Source of the DNA: Streptosporangium violaceochromogenes
Lineage (GTDB): Bacteria > Actinomycetota > Actinomycetes > Streptosporangiales > Streptosporangiaceae
Assembly (NCBI RefSeq): GCF_014654615.1
Contig: NZ_BNBB01000043.1
Span: 1 to 33,684, forward strand
Reading direction: 5' to 3'
DNA: 33,684 bases
Under the pieces are notes generated by a model that ran no database searches, had not been told where the DNA came from, and saw nothing but the letters and a program-made list of their open reading frames with translations. The position numbers and the translations under genes were made by a program. The first letter of the stretch is position 1. The number at the start of each line of letters is the position of its first letter. Below, one piece after another: positions 12,890 to 21,313 of this stretch.

Positions 12890-14182
12890 TCACACCTCGG
12901 CCGCCCCTCGCGCCTGGGCGACGACCGTCCCCGCCCCGGTGCGCAGGTGACCCTCACCGGTGTAGACCCATTTGGTGGAGGTCAGCTCGGGCAACCCCAT
13001 GGGACCGCGGGCGTGCAGCTTCTGGGTGGAGATCCCGATCTCCGCGCCGAACCCGAACTCCCCGCCGTCGGTGAACCGCGTCGAGGCGTTGACCGCCACC
13101 GCCGCGGAGTCGACCAGCGCGACGAACCTGCGGGCCGCGGTGACCGAGCGGGTGACGATGGCGTCGGTGTGGCCCGAGCCGTACCTCCTGATGTGGGCGA
13201 CCGCCTCCTCCAGCGAGCCGACCACGGCGGCGGCGATGTCCAGCGAGAGATACTCGGCGCGGAAATCCTCCTCACCGGCCGGCACCACCTCACCATAGGC
13301 CGCGATCCCGGGGTCGCCGTGCACCGTCACCCCCTCCGCCGCCAGAGCGGCCAGCGCGCGCGGCACGAACGTGCCGGCCACCGCCGCGTGCACCAGAAGC
13401 GTCTCGGCGGCGTTGCACACCGAGGGCCGCTGCGTCTTGGCGTTGAGCAGGATCGCGAGCGCGAGGTCCTGGTCGGCCTCGGCGTCGACGTAGACGTGGC
13501 AGTTGCCCACGCCGGTCTCGATGACCGGGACCGTCGCCTCCTCCACCACAGAGTTGATCAGCGAGGCCCCACCGCGGGGGATCAGCACGTCCACCAGCCC
13601 GCGGGCCCGCAGAAGATCCTTTACCGACTCGCGGGACCGACCGGGCACGAGCTGTACGGCCGCCGCCGGGACCTCGGTGCCCGCCAGTGCCTCCCGCATG
13701 ACGCCCACCAGGACGGTGTTCGACTCATAGGCGCTGGACGAGCCGCGCAGCAGGACGGCGTTGCCGCTCTTGAGGCAGAGCGCCGCGGCGTCCACGGTCA
13801 CATTGGGACGGCCCTCGTAGATGATGCCGACCACGCCGAGCGGCACACGCAGCTGACGCAGTTCCAGCCCATTGGGCAGGGTGCCGCCCCGGATCACCTC
13901 GCCCACGGGGTCGGGCAGATCGGCGACCCGGCGGACCGCCTCGGCGATCGCCCGCACCCCGGCCTCGTCGAGCCGGAGCCGGTCGATCACGTACTCCGAG
14001 ACGCCACTCTCCCGGGCCCGTCCCACGTCGAGCGCGTTGGCCGCGAGGATGTCGGCGGACGCGGCCACCAGTGCGTCGGCGATCACCCGGAGCGCGGCGT
14101 CTTTCGGCGCCCTCGGCAGCGGGGCGAGCTCGGCGGCCGCCTCCTTGGCCGCCAGGGCCACCGTGAGAAAGTCCTCGGACAT
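12890..14182 (-). CDS. proA: Gamma-glutamyl phosphate reductase ProA
   Basis: ProA reduces gamma-glutamyl phosphate to glutamate-5-semialdehyde with NADPH, the second step of proline synthesis. The 430-residue protein has normal length for this aldehyde-dehydrogenase family. Visible motifs are PLGVVGIIYEGRPNVTVDAA, the LCLKSGNAVLLRGSSSA nucleotide site, PRGGASLI, ETGVGNCHVYVD, and the catalytic-cysteine block NAKTQRPSVCNAAETLLV with C256. TSTKWVYTGEGHLR closes the protein. ATG 14182 has GGAG seven bases upstream; a TTG 12 bases earlier overlaps that SD. The gene follows proB by 18 bases, and the two are certainly one operon. Confidence 0.96.
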   Translation of the reverse strand: MSEDFLTVALAAKEAAAELAPLPRAPKDAALRVIADALVAASADILAANALDVGRARESGVSEYVIDRLRLDEAGVRAIAEAVRRVADLPDPVGEVIRGGTLPNGLELRQLRVPLGVVGIIYEGRPNVTVDAAALCLKSGNAVLLRGSSSAYESNTVLVGVMREALAGTEVPAAAVQLVPGRSRESVKDLLRARGLVDVLIPRGGASLINSVVEEATVPVIETGVGNCHVYVDAEADQDLALAILLNAKTQRPSVCNAAETLLVHAAVAGTFVPRALAALAAEGVTVHGDPGIAAYGEVVPAGEEDFRAEYLSLDIAAAVVGSLEEAVAHIRRYGSGHTDAIVTRSVTAARRFVALVDSAAVAVNASTRFTDGGEFGFGAEIGISTQKLHARGPMGLPELTSTKWVYTGEGHLRTGAGTVVAQARGAAEV

Positions 14183-14200
14183 GTCGCGCTCCAAAAGAAA

Positions 14201-15325
14201 CTAGTGGTGAGACTCCAGTATGACGATGTCGTCACGGTGGATCAGCTCGCGTTCGTACTCCGGCCCGAGGCTGACGGCCAGTTCGCGGGTGGAACGGCCC
14301 AGCAGATCCGGGATCTCCCCCGCGTCGAAGTTGACCAGGCCCCGGGCGACCACCCGGCCGCGCGGCCCGCACAGATCCACCGGGTCTCCGGCGGAGAACT
14401 CGCCCTCGACGGCGGTCACGCCCGCAGGCAGCAGCGACTTGCGGCGGCCCACCACGGCCTCGACCGCTCCGGAGTCCAGGTGCAGACGGCCCCTGCCGGT
14501 GGTGGCGTGGGCCAGCCAGAGCAGGCGGGTGCCGGGGTGACGGCCGCCGGGGTGGAAGTAGGTGCCGATGTCCGCCCCGGCGAGGGCCTGGGCGGCGTAC
14601 GCCGCCGCGGTCAGCACCACCGGGACACCCGCGCCGGTGGCGATCCTGGCGGCCTGTACCTTGGTGACCATCCCGCCCGTTCCGACCGTCCCGCCGCGGC
14701 CGAGTTCGACCCCGAACAGGTCCTCGGGGCCCCGCACGTCGCCCAGCCGGCGTGCGCCGGGACGGCGGGGGTCACCGTCGTAGAGCGCGTCCACATCCGA
14801 CAGCAGCACCAGCGCCTCGGCGTGGATCAGATGGGCCACCAGCGCGGCCAGCCGGTCGTTGTCGCCGAAGCGGATCTCATCGGTGGCCACCGTGTCGTTC
14901 TCGTTGACGACCGGGACGATGCCCAGCTCCAGCAGCCGGCTCAGCGTGCGCTGGGCGTTGACGTGGTGCGAACGGCGCATCATGTCATCGGCGGTCAGCA
15001 GCACCTGGCCGACGCGCAGGCCGTACCGGGCGAAGGAGGAGGTGTAACGGGCGACCAGCACCCCCTGCCCGACCGAGGCCGCGGCCTGCTGGGTGGCCAG
15101 GTCACGAGGGCGGGCGGGCAGGCCCAGCGGGCCGAGGCCCGCCGCGATCGCGCCGGAGGAGACCAGCACGATCTGCGTGCCGGTCCGCCGCCGCGCGGCG
15201 AGCACGTCGACCAGGGCGTCCACCCGGTCGACGTCGATCGTCCCCTGCGGGGTCGTGAGCGAGGACGAGCCCACCTTCACGATCAGGCGCGAGGCGGTGC
15301 GGATCCGGTCGCGCGCGGAGTCCAC
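14201..15325 (-). CDS. proB: Glutamate 5-kinase ProB
   Basis: ProB phosphorylates glutamate at the gamma carboxyl, the first and feedback-controlled step of proline synthesis. The N-terminal amino-acid kinase domain (about 1-255) has IVKVGSSSLTT, VLVSSGAIAAG, NENDTVATDEIRFGDNDRL and GTGGMVTKVQAA. A C-terminal PUA domain (about 275-360) follows, with VVGRRKSLLPAGVTAVEG, and is typical of long ProB forms. Length is 374 residues from GTG 15325, which has GGAAAGG eight bases upstream. An alternative GTG at 15334 overlaps that SD and is less likely. It lies 81 bases after obg and 18 before proA. Confidence 0.95.
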   Translation of the reverse strand: MDSARDRIRTASRLIVKVGSSSLTTPQGTIDVDRVDALVDVLAARRRTGTQIVLVSSGAIAAGLGPLGLPARPRDLATQQAAASVGQGVLVARYTSSFARYGLRVGQVLLTADDMMRRSHHVNAQRTLSRLLELGIVPVVNENDTVATDEIRFGDNDRLAALVAHLIHAEALVLLSDVDALYDGDPRRPGARRLGDVRGPEDLFGVELGRGGTVGTGGMVTKVQAARIATGAGVPVVLTAAAYAAQALAGADIGTYFHPGGRHPGTRLLWLAHATTGRGRLHLDSGAVEAVVGRRKSLLPAGVTAVEGEFSAGDPVDLCGPRGRVVARGLVNFDAGEIPDLLGRSTRELAVSLGPEYERELIHRDDIVILESHH

Positions 15326-15406
15326 GGCATGCACCTTTCCGATTCACAGAGGGTTTTTCCGGTTCACAGCGGGGTCAGGCGGGAGCCGGACGGCCCGGGC
15401 ACGCCG

Positions 15407-16756
15407 TCAGAGCCGGCTGTCGGTGCCGCGCGGCCCCAGGTGTACGGCCTCGGCGTTGAGCGTCGGCTGCCAGTCGAAGATGTAGCCGTCCTCCATGGAG
15501 CCGATGACCACCTCGGCCCCGGCCTTCGCCCCCGCCTTGGTGAGCTCCTCCTCCACCCCCAGCCGCTCCAGCCGGTCGGCCAGATACCCCACGGCCTCGT
15601 CGTTGGTGAAGTCGGTCTGGCGGATCCACCGCTCCGGCTTGACCCCGGTGACCTGGAAGGTGTTCTCGCTGACCCTTCGCACCGCGAAGCCCGCGTCACC
15701 GAGCCGCCGGGGCCTGATGACCAGGCGGGTCGGCTCGGGCTGCGGAGCGGCCCGCCGCGCCGCCGCGACCATCTCCCCCATGGCGTAGGTCAGCTCCTTG
15801 AGCCCCTCGTGGGTCGCCGCGGAGATCGAGAAGACCCGCAGGCCCCGCTCCTGGAGCATCGGCCCGGCGATGTCGGCCAGGTCCCGCGCGTCGGGGACGT
15901 CGGACTTGTTGAGCACCACCAGCCGGGGGCGGTCCTCCAGCTTGCCGTACGCCCGGAGCTCGGCCTCGATCGCCTCGAAGTCGCTGACCGGGTCACGGCC
16001 CGGCTCCATGGTGGCGCAGTCGATCACGTGCACCAGCGTGCTGCACCGCTCGACGTGCCGCAGGAACTCGTGTCCCAGCCCCTTGCCCTGTGAGGCACCG
16101 GGGATGAGGCCGGGCACGTCGGCGACGGTGAAGACCGTCTCCCCCGCGGTGACCACCCCGAGGTTGGGCACGAGCGTGGTGAACGGATAGTCGGCGATCT
16201 TCGGCCGGGCCGCCGAGAGCGCGGCGATGAGGGAGGACTTGCCCGCGCTGGGAAAGCCCACCAGCGCCACGTCGGCGACGCTCTTCATCTCCAGCATCAC
16301 GTCGAGCCCGTCACCGGGTTCGCCGAGCAGCGCGAACCCGGGGGCCTTCCGCTTGGCGGAGGCCAGCGCGGCGTTGCCGAGCCCACCGTGCCCGCCCTGG
16401 GCGAGCACATAGCGCGTGCCGGCCCCGATCAGATCGACCAGGACCTCCCCGGTCGTGGCGTCCTTGACCACGGTGCCGTCGGGCACCGAGAGGACGACGT
16501 CGGCGCCGTTGGCGCCGTCACGGTTGGAGCCCTGCCCCTGCTTGCCGTTCTCGGCCCTGCGGTGCGGGCGGCGATGGTAGTCCAGCAGCGTGGCGGTGTT
16601 GGGGTCGACCTCCACGATGACGTCGCCGCCCCGGCCGCCGTTGCCGCCGTCGGGACCACCCAGCGGTTTGAACTTCTCCCGATGGACAGAGGCGCAGCCA
16701 TGTCCCCCGTCACCGGCCTTGATATGCAGGACCACCTGGTCCACAAAGTCCGGCAT
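15407..16756 (-). CDS. obg: GTPase Obg/CgtA
   Basis: Obg is an essential GTPase that binds the 50S subunit and links ribosome assembly to (p)ppGpp and, in Streptomyces, to development. The 449-residue protein has the glycine-rich Obg fold at 1-160 (GGNGGRGGDV, GGHGGLGNAA). The G domain has P-loop GFPSAGKSS at 168-176, DVPGLI at 213, NKSD at 283 and an SAA motif. A C-terminal OCT domain follows (about 355-430, ending EDGYIFDW), as in Gram-positive Obg. ATG 16756 is preceded by AGGAAAG at a spacing of six. It follows rpmA, as in most bacteria, but a stem-loop terminator (16803-16837) stands between them. Confidence 0.97.
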   Translation of the reverse strand: MPDFVDQVVLHIKAGDGGHGCASVHREKFKPLGGPDGGNGGRGGDVIVEVDPNTATLLDYHRRPHRRAENGKQGQGSNRDGANGADVVLSVPDGTVVKDATTGEVLVDLIGAGTRYVLAQGGHGGLGNAALASAKRKAPGFALLGEPGDGLDVMLEMKSVADVALVGFPSAGKSSLIAALSAARPKIADYPFTTLVPNLGVVTAGETVFTVADVPGLIPGASQGKGLGHEFLRHVERCSTLVHVIDCATMEPGRDPVSDFEAIEAELRAYGKLEDRPRLVVLNKSDVPDARDLADIAGPMLQERGLRVFSISAATHEGLKELTYAMGEMVAAARRAAPQPEPTRLVIRPRRLGDAGFAVRRVSENTFQVTGVKPERWIRQTDFTNDEAVGYLADRLERLGVEEELTKAGAKAGAEVVIGSMEDGYIFDWQPTLNAEAVHLGPRGTDSRL

Positions 16757-16802
16757 GTCTGCTTTCCTACCCCTATCTCCGGAAATACCCACTTAAATGC
16801 AA

Positions 16803-16837
16803 ACAGGGGCGGACCGCGCTATGCGATCCACCCCTGT
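16803..16837 (-). terminator. Terminator hairpin between rpmA and obg
   Basis: On the minus strand a 15-bp stem (16837-16823 with 16817-16803, including two G-U pairs) encloses a 5-nt loop, and TTTGCATTT follows. It begins about 20 bases after the rpmA stop. Because obg starts 46 bases further on and has no obvious promoter of its own, this may be a partial terminator that lowers obg expression relative to L21 and L27. Confidence 0.7.
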
Positions 16838-16857
16838 CGACGTCCGGTGGCGCGGAT

Positions 16858-17115
16858 CTACTCCGCGGCCGGAACGATGCTCACGGCGCGTCGGCCGCGC
16901 TTGACGCCGAACTGCACGTAACCCGCGGCCAGCGCGAACAGCGTGTCATCGCCACCACGGCCGACGTTGTCGCCGGGGTGGAAGTGCGTGCCACGCTGGC
17001 GGACGATGATCTCACCGGCGTTGACCAGCTGGCCACCGAAGCGCTTCACACCAAGCCGCTGGGCGTTCGAGTCGCGGCCGTTCCGAGTGGACGACGCGCC
17101 CTTCTTGTGTGCCAT
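16858..17115 (-). CDS. rpmA: Ribosomal protein bL27
   Basis: This is bL27 of the 50S subunit, 85 residues, with the N-terminal MAHKKGASSTRNGRDSNAQR that reaches toward the peptidyl-transferase centre, then LGVKRFGGQLVNAGEIIVRQ and RGTHFHPGDNVGRGGDDTL. There is no cleavable N-terminal extension of the Firmicutes type. ATG 17115 has GGGAG nine bases upstream. It follows rplU by 19 bases, the usual rplU-rpmA operon. Confidence 0.98.
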   Translation of the reverse strand: MAHKKGASSTRNGRDSNAQRLGVKRFGGQLVNAGEIIVRQRGTHFHPGDNVGRGGDDTLFALAAGYVQFGVKRGRRAVSIVPAAE

Positions 17116-17134
17116 CTCGCAAAACTCCCGAAAC

Positions 17135-17437
17135 TCAGGCCTGGTCGATGCCGGTGATCTTCACCTGCGTGTAACGCTGGCGGTGACCCTGGCGCTTCTT
17201 GTAGCCGGTCTTGTTCTTGTACTTCAGGATCCGGATCTTCGGACCCTTGGTCTCACCGAGGATCTCGGCGGCGACGGTGAACTTGCCCGCCTCCGTGGTC
17301 ACGTCGCCATCGTTGACGACGAGCACCGTCGGCAGCGAAACCGTGGAACCGACCTCGCCGGCGACCCTGTCCACCTCAAGGACGTCACCGACGGAGACCT
17401 TCTGCTGCCTGCCGCCGCAACGAACGATCGCGTACAC
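17135..17437 (-). CDS. rplU: Ribosomal protein bL21
   Basis: This is bL21, 100 residues from GTG 17437: VYAIVRCGGRQQKVSVGDVL at the start, then VLVVNDGDVTTEAG, GPKIRILKYKNKTGYKKRQG, and the RNA-binding HRQRYTQVKITGI at the end. It is the normal size. The frame stays open 40 codons further upstream, but that part has no similarity and includes a leader hairpin; GTG 17437 has AAGGG seven bases upstream. It is the first gene of rplU-rpmA and follows rne by about 186 bases. Confidence 0.97.
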   Translation of the reverse strand: MYAIVRCGGRQQKVSVGDVLEVDRVAGEVGSTVSLPTVLVVNDGDVTTEAGKFTVAAEILGETKGPKIRILKYKNKTGYKKRQGHRQRYTQVKITGIDQA

Positions 17438-17467
17438 CGCGGAACCCTTCTTCTGACTGCTTGCTCG

Positions 17468-17491
17468 CCGGATGCTGCGCCCCGCATCCGG
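17468..17491 (-). promoter_or_regulatory. Stem-loop in the rplU leader
   Basis: CCGGATGC and GCATCCGG form a perfect 8-bp stem with an 8-nt loop, ending about 30 bases before the rplU start codon. No T-run follows, so it is not an obvious terminator. It could be a regulatory element of the ribosomal protein operon, or end the rne transcript. Confidence 0.4.
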
Positions 17492-17623
17492 TCTATGGTC
17501 GCTGACTGTGACCGACGAACCGGGTAGGCGCGCGAACAGGGCACGCCATGAGCGCACCGGTTCACCAGGGTACCGGATTACCGGTGTCCTGGTCGAACCG
17601 GGCGGAACGTCGGAGGTGCCGAT

Positions 17624-20335
17624 TTACTCGGCCGACTTGGCCTTCCGGGAGCGTCTCCGCCCCCTGCCGGGAGCCTGTGCGGCCTGCGCGTCCTCGGCCG
17701 GGACGTCGTCGAGCGCATCGGTCACCGTATCACGGCCGAACCGCCCTTTGGCCGCCACGGCGTGACCGCCCTCCTTGGCGAGTTTCTCCGCGACGGCCTT
17801 CTCCACCGCCATCTTGCCCTGGGTGCCGCGCGGCTCGGGCCTGCCCTCGACGGGCTCGGCCGAGACGTGCAGACCGCGGCCGTTGCAGCACTCGCAGGAC
17901 GTGGAGAACGCCTCCAGCAGGCCCTGCCCGACCCGCTTACGGGTCATCTGGACCAGCCCGAGCGAGGTGACCTCCGCGACCTGGTGCTTGGTCCGGTCGC
18001 GGGCCAGGCACTCAAGCAGCCGCCTCAGCACCAGGTCCCGGTTGTTCTCCAGGACCATGTCGATGAAGTCGATGACGATGATGCCGCCGATGTCACGCAG
18101 CCTGAGCTGGCGGACGATCTCCTCGGCCGCCTCCAGGTTGTTGCGGGTGACGGTCTCCTCAAGGTTGCCGCCCTGCCCGGTGAACTTGCCGGTGTTGACG
18201 TCGACCACGGTCATGGCCTCGGTCCGGTCGATCACCAGCGATCCGCCGCTCGGCAGCCAGACCTTGCGCTCCATCGCCTTGGCGATCTGCTCGTCGATCC
18301 GGTAGGCGGCGAAGACGTCACCCTCGTCGTCCCACCTGGTGAGCCGGTCGGCCAGGTGCGGGGCGACGTAGCGGACGTATTCGTCGACCGTCTCCCAGAC
18401 GTCGTCACCCGCCACGACCAGCGAGGTGAAATCCTCGTTGAAGACGTCGCGGACCACCCGGACGGTCAGATCGGGCTCGGAGGAGAGCAGCTCCGGAGCG
18501 CTCGCCGACTTGGCCTTGCGCTGGATGTTCTCCCACTGGGCCGACAGCCTGGCCACGTCGCGGCCGAGCTCCTCCTCCGAGGCGCCCTCGGCGGCGGTGC
18601 GGACGATGACGCCGGCGTTCTCCGGCATCACCTTCTTCAGGATGCTCTTGAGGCGGACGCGCTCCTTGTCGGGAAGCTTGCGGCTGATCCCGGTCATCGA
18701 ACCGTCGGGCACGTAGACGAGGTAACGGCCGGGCAGGCTGACCTGCGAGGTCAGACGCGCGCCCTTGTGCCCGATCGGATCCTTGGTGACCTGCACCAGA
18801 ACCGACTGGCCGGACTTCAACGCCACCTCGATCCGCTTGGGCTGACCCTCCAGCCCGGCGGTGTCGAAGTTGACCTCACCGGCGTACAGCACGGCGTTAC
18901 GGCCCTTGCCGATGTCGACGAACGCCGCCTCCATGCTGGGAAGGACGTTCTGCACCTTGCCGAGATAGACGTTGCCCACGTAGGACTGGCCCGCCTCGCG
19001 GTTCACGTAGTGCTCGACGAGGACACCGTCCTCCAGCACCGCGATCTGGGTGCGGCCGCCGGTGCGGCGGACGACCATCATGCGCTCGACGGACTCGCGC
19101 CGGGCCAGGAACTCCGACTCGGTGATGATCGGCGGGCGCCGGCGGCCGAGCTCGCGGCCCTCCCTGCGGCGCTGCTTCTTGGCCTCCAGCCGGGTCGAGC
19201 CGCGCACACTCTGCACCTCGTCGACCGAGGTGCTGCGTCCGGCGCGGGGCGCGCGGATCCGCACCACCGTGTTCGGCGGGTCGTCGAGAACGTCACCGGT
19301 GTCGTCGGTGCCCCTGCGGCGCCGGCGGCGGCGCCGGCGGGACCCTCCCGCGGAGGACTCCTCCTGCTCGGACTCCGGCGCGCTCTCCTCATCGGCCCGC
19401 GGGCTCTCGTCCTCCTCGGCCTCGTCCAGCTCGCGGATCTTGCCCCGGCCGCGTCCCCCTCGGCGGCGGCGGCGCCGGCGGCCGCCGGCGTCGTCGCCCT
19501 CACCGTCGTCGTCCTCGGGCTCCTCGGCGATCTCCACCTCGGCCTCGGCCGGCTCGGGTTCGGGCTCGGGCTCGGGCTGCTGCGCCGGGACGGAACGGGC
19601 GGGCGGCTCGGCCCGATGGGGGTCAGGCGCCTGGAAGAGCGGCTGGAACACCGCGGCCGGCGCCTGGAACGTGACCGAGGGGATCTCGGAACGCTCCCGC
19701 GCGGGGAGCCCGAACGGGTCGGCGAACAACCCCGGCCTCTCCTCGGCGGCCTCCTCCCCCACGGCCTCCTCGGCCGCGGGCCCGGCCTCCACCGGCTCGT
19801 CGGCGGGCACCTCAAGCAGCAGCGCCATGGCGACCTCCTCGGCCCGCGCGGTGGTGATGTCGGCGATCGGCTCCAGCTCGACCGGCGCCTCCTCCCTGGC
19901 GGCCTTCCGGCGCGTCCGGACGCGCTTGACCGGCGCCGGCCGCGCCTCCGGCTCGGCGATCGCCTGCTCGGCCTCCCGGGCATCCGGCCCGGCCTCGGCC
20001 GGCTCCCGCGGCTCGGTGCCCTCCCCCGCCGCGCCCTCCGTCCCCGGAGCGGCATCCGTCTTACCGGCCCTGGCGGTACGGCGCCGCGTGGCCGTCGTGG
20101 CCGCCCCGCGCCGGGTGGCGCGCTTGGGCGCCGTCTCCTCACGCGGCTCCTGAGCCGCTTCCCGAACCGGAGCAGGTTCGGCGACCATCACCATCACCGC
20201 GGGGGCCGACTCCGGCTCCTCCGGCGGAGGACCGGCCGGTCTGCTCGCCGCCCGGCGGCGAGGCGTGGACTGTGTCTGTTCGTTTGTATCCCCGCCGGGG
20301 CCTGTGGCCCCGGCATTGGGCTCGTTGTCGAGCAT
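17624..20335 (-). CDS. rne: Ribonuclease E/G
   Basis: This 903-residue endoribonuclease cuts single-stranded AU-rich RNA and matures rRNA. Residues 1-415 are a disordered extension of alternating acidic and Arg-rich tracts (for example RRRRRRGGRGRGK and SRRRRRRRRRGTDD). The catalytic part follows: an S1 domain from about 440 (SYVGNVYLGKVQNVLPSMEA), the 5'-sensor/RNase H-like region, and the magnesium site with MTVVDVNTG and IIVIDFIDM. The zinc-link motif reads CECCNGRG near residue 820. A charged tail ends the protein. The scaffold part is thus mainly N-terminal, as in other actinobacteria, whereas in E. coli it is C-terminal. The ATG has GGGAG nine bases upstream. Its leader contains two hairpins. 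Confidence 0.95.
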   Translation of the reverse strand: MLDNEPNAGATGPGGDTNEQTQSTPRRRAASRPAGPPPEEPESAPAVMVMVAEPAPVREAAQEPREETAPKRATRRGAATTATRRRTARAGKTDAAPGTEGAAGEGTEPREPAEAGPDAREAEQAIAEPEARPAPVKRVRTRRKAAREEAPVELEPIADITTARAEEVAMALLLEVPADEPVEAGPAAEEAVGEEAAEERPGLFADPFGLPARERSEIPSVTFQAPAAVFQPLFQAPDPHRAEPPARSVPAQQPEPEPEPEPAEAEVEIAEEPEDDDGEGDDAGGRRRRRRRGGRGRGKIRELDEAEEDESPRADEESAPESEQEESSAGGSRRRRRRRRRGTDDTGDVLDDPPNTVVRIRAPRAGRSTSVDEVQSVRGSTRLEAKKQRRREGRELGRRRPPIITESEFLARRESVERMMVVRRTGGRTQIAVLEDGVLVEHYVNREAGQSYVGNVYLGKVQNVLPSMEAAFVDIGKGRNAVLYAGEVNFDTAGLEGQPKRIEVALKSGQSVLVQVTKDPIGHKGARLTSQVSLPGRYLVYVPDGSMTGISRKLPDKERVRLKSILKKVMPENAGVIVRTAAEGASEEELGRDVARLSAQWENIQRKAKSASAPELLSSEPDLTVRVVRDVFNEDFTSLVVAGDDVWETVDEYVRYVAPHLADRLTRWDDEGDVFAAYRIDEQIAKAMERKVWLPSGGSLVIDRTEAMTVVDVNTGKFTGQGGNLEETVTRNNLEAAEEIVRQLRLRDIGGIIVIDFIDMVLENNRDLVLRRLLECLARDRTKHQVAEVTSLGLVQMTRKRVGQGLLEAFSTSCECCNGRGLHVSAEPVEGRPEPRGTQGKMAVEKAVAEKLAKEGGHAVAAKGRFGRDTVTDALDDVPAEDAQAAQAPGRGRRRSRKAKSAE

Positions 20336-20352
20336 GCGGGCGTTCTCCCGTC

Positions 20353-20387
20353 AGCTCCCGGGCACGTCTCCGCGCCGCGCGGGAGCT
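20353..20387 (-). promoter_or_regulatory. Stem-loop in the rne 5' leader
   Basis: AGCTCCCG (20353-20360) and CGGGAGCT (20380-20387) form a perfect 8-bp stem around a 19-nt GC-rich loop, ending 17 bases before the rne ATG and just before its SD. RNase E of E. coli limits its own mRNA through leader hairpins; a similar role here is inference. Confidence 0.4.
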
Positions 20388-20403
20388 CTCGTCTCTCGCT
20401 GTA

Positions 20404-20423
20404 AGCCGGGCCCGGGCCCGGCT
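20404..20423. terminator. 20-nt GC palindrome between the DUF2344 gene and rne
   Basis: A perfect 20-base palindrome of alternating GGG/CCC blocks starts eight bases after the DUF2344 stop codon. It may act as a terminator, or form the first hairpin of the rne leader. Just upstream on the minus strand a TATAGG overlaps the DUF2344 stop and could be a -10 box for rne. Confidence 0.45.
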
Positions 20424-20430
20424 CCAAGTC

Positions 20431-21216
20431 CTATAGGTCACAGCCGACGTGCTCGCCCGCCGGCTCCGCTCCGCCGCCGCGCGTAATGTCGCGGTCCGGG
20501 CCGAAGGGGTCGGCGGGCTCACCGGTCGTCACGTCAAGCGGCCCCTGCGCCAGCCTGGTCACCTCGGGGGGCACCGGCGGCGCGAAGCCTGCCACAAGAC
20601 GCAGTCCGGTAAGAACGTCGTCGGGTCGAACGGCAGGAGTTGCGTGCCGTACAACCATGCGAAGTATGACACATGGCCGGCTGGTCGCCTGACCTGCTGT
20701 TGTCTCAGTTACCTCAACAACCTCAAGGTTCAGCACCGCCTCCCGCGCGTCGAAGCGGCGCAGCCCCTTTTTGGTCAGGCGCTCCACCTCGACACGCTCC
20801 GCGGCGTTGAACCGCTCGACCGCCACCGCGGCGAGGGCGTGATCGGCCTCCGGAAGCTGTAGCTCCCAGACCGAGCACTCCAGCCGGTCTGCCAGGTTTC
20901 CGGCGGCCGCCTCGACGACGGCGACCACGTCGAGACCGGGCGGGAGCGACGTGTCCAGAGCGGCGCGCAGCCGTTCGGGATCGCAGTGCCGCGTCACGCC
21001 GATCTCAAGGTACTCGGCCTCGCTCGCGACTCCGGTGGGCGCGGCCGCGCCCACGTAGGAAATCCTGGGGTGGGGTGAGAAGCCCGCGCTGAACGCCACC
21101 GGCACGTCGGCGCGCCGAACCGCGCGCTCCACGGCTCGGGAGATGTCACGGTGGCTGGTGAACCGCAGGCGTCCGCGCTTGGCGTAGCGGACACGGAGGC
21201 GCTGCACCACCGGCAC
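20431..21216 (-). CDS. DUF2344 protein (TIGR03936), partner of the radical SAM protein
   Basis: The 261-residue product matches the TIGR03936/DUF2344 family: RLRVRYAKRGRLRFTSHRDI at the start, AFSAGFSPHPRISYVGAAAPTG, SEAEYLEIGV, LPPGLDVV. Family members lie next to, or are fused with, the TIGR03960 radical SAM protein, which is the gene immediately upstream here. The biochemical role is not established. The C-terminal 50 residues are Pro/Gly-rich and acidic. Start is uncertain: GTG 21216 gives the full domain, but GTG codons at 21210 and 21207 are equally placed and none has a good SD. A gap of 97 bases separates it from the radical SAM gene. Confidence 0.9.
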   Translation of the reverse strand: MPVVQRLRVRYAKRGRLRFTSHRDISRAVERAVRRADVPVAFSAGFSPHPRISYVGAAAPTGVASEAEYLEIGVTRHCDPERLRAALDTSLPPGLDVVAVVEAAAGNLADRLECSVWELQLPEADHALAAVAVERFNAAERVEVERLTKKGLRRFDAREAVLNLEVVEVTETTAGQATSRPCVILRMVVRHATPAVRPDDVLTGLRLVAGFAPPVPPEVTRLAQGPLDVTTGEPADPFGPDRDITRGGGAEPAGEHVGCDL

Positions 21217-21313
21217 GGGCGGAGGGCCGTCGGGAACAGGTTTCAGGGTGGTGTCGTCCTTCCGAAGTCGTGGTCGTCGTTTCAGGATAGGCCGCGCTCA
21301 CACACGGCCTATC

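Noticed and set aside
12725..16093. Open frame of 1122 codons on the plus strand opposite proA, proB and obg
   Set aside because: It is an antisense shadow of three well-identified genes, caused by high GC at third positions. Its product is Gly/Arg/His-rich with no recognisable domain and it spans gene boundaries.
19310..19500. Short GC-rich repeats in rne, checked as a CRISPR or DNA repeat array
   Set aside because: They are runs of Arg and Gly codons inside the coding frame, with no constant repeat or spacer length.
17762..20404. Open frame of 880 codons on the plus strand opposite rne
   Set aside because: Antisense shadow of RNase E, with low-complexity Leu/Gly/Arg sequence and no RBS or known domain.
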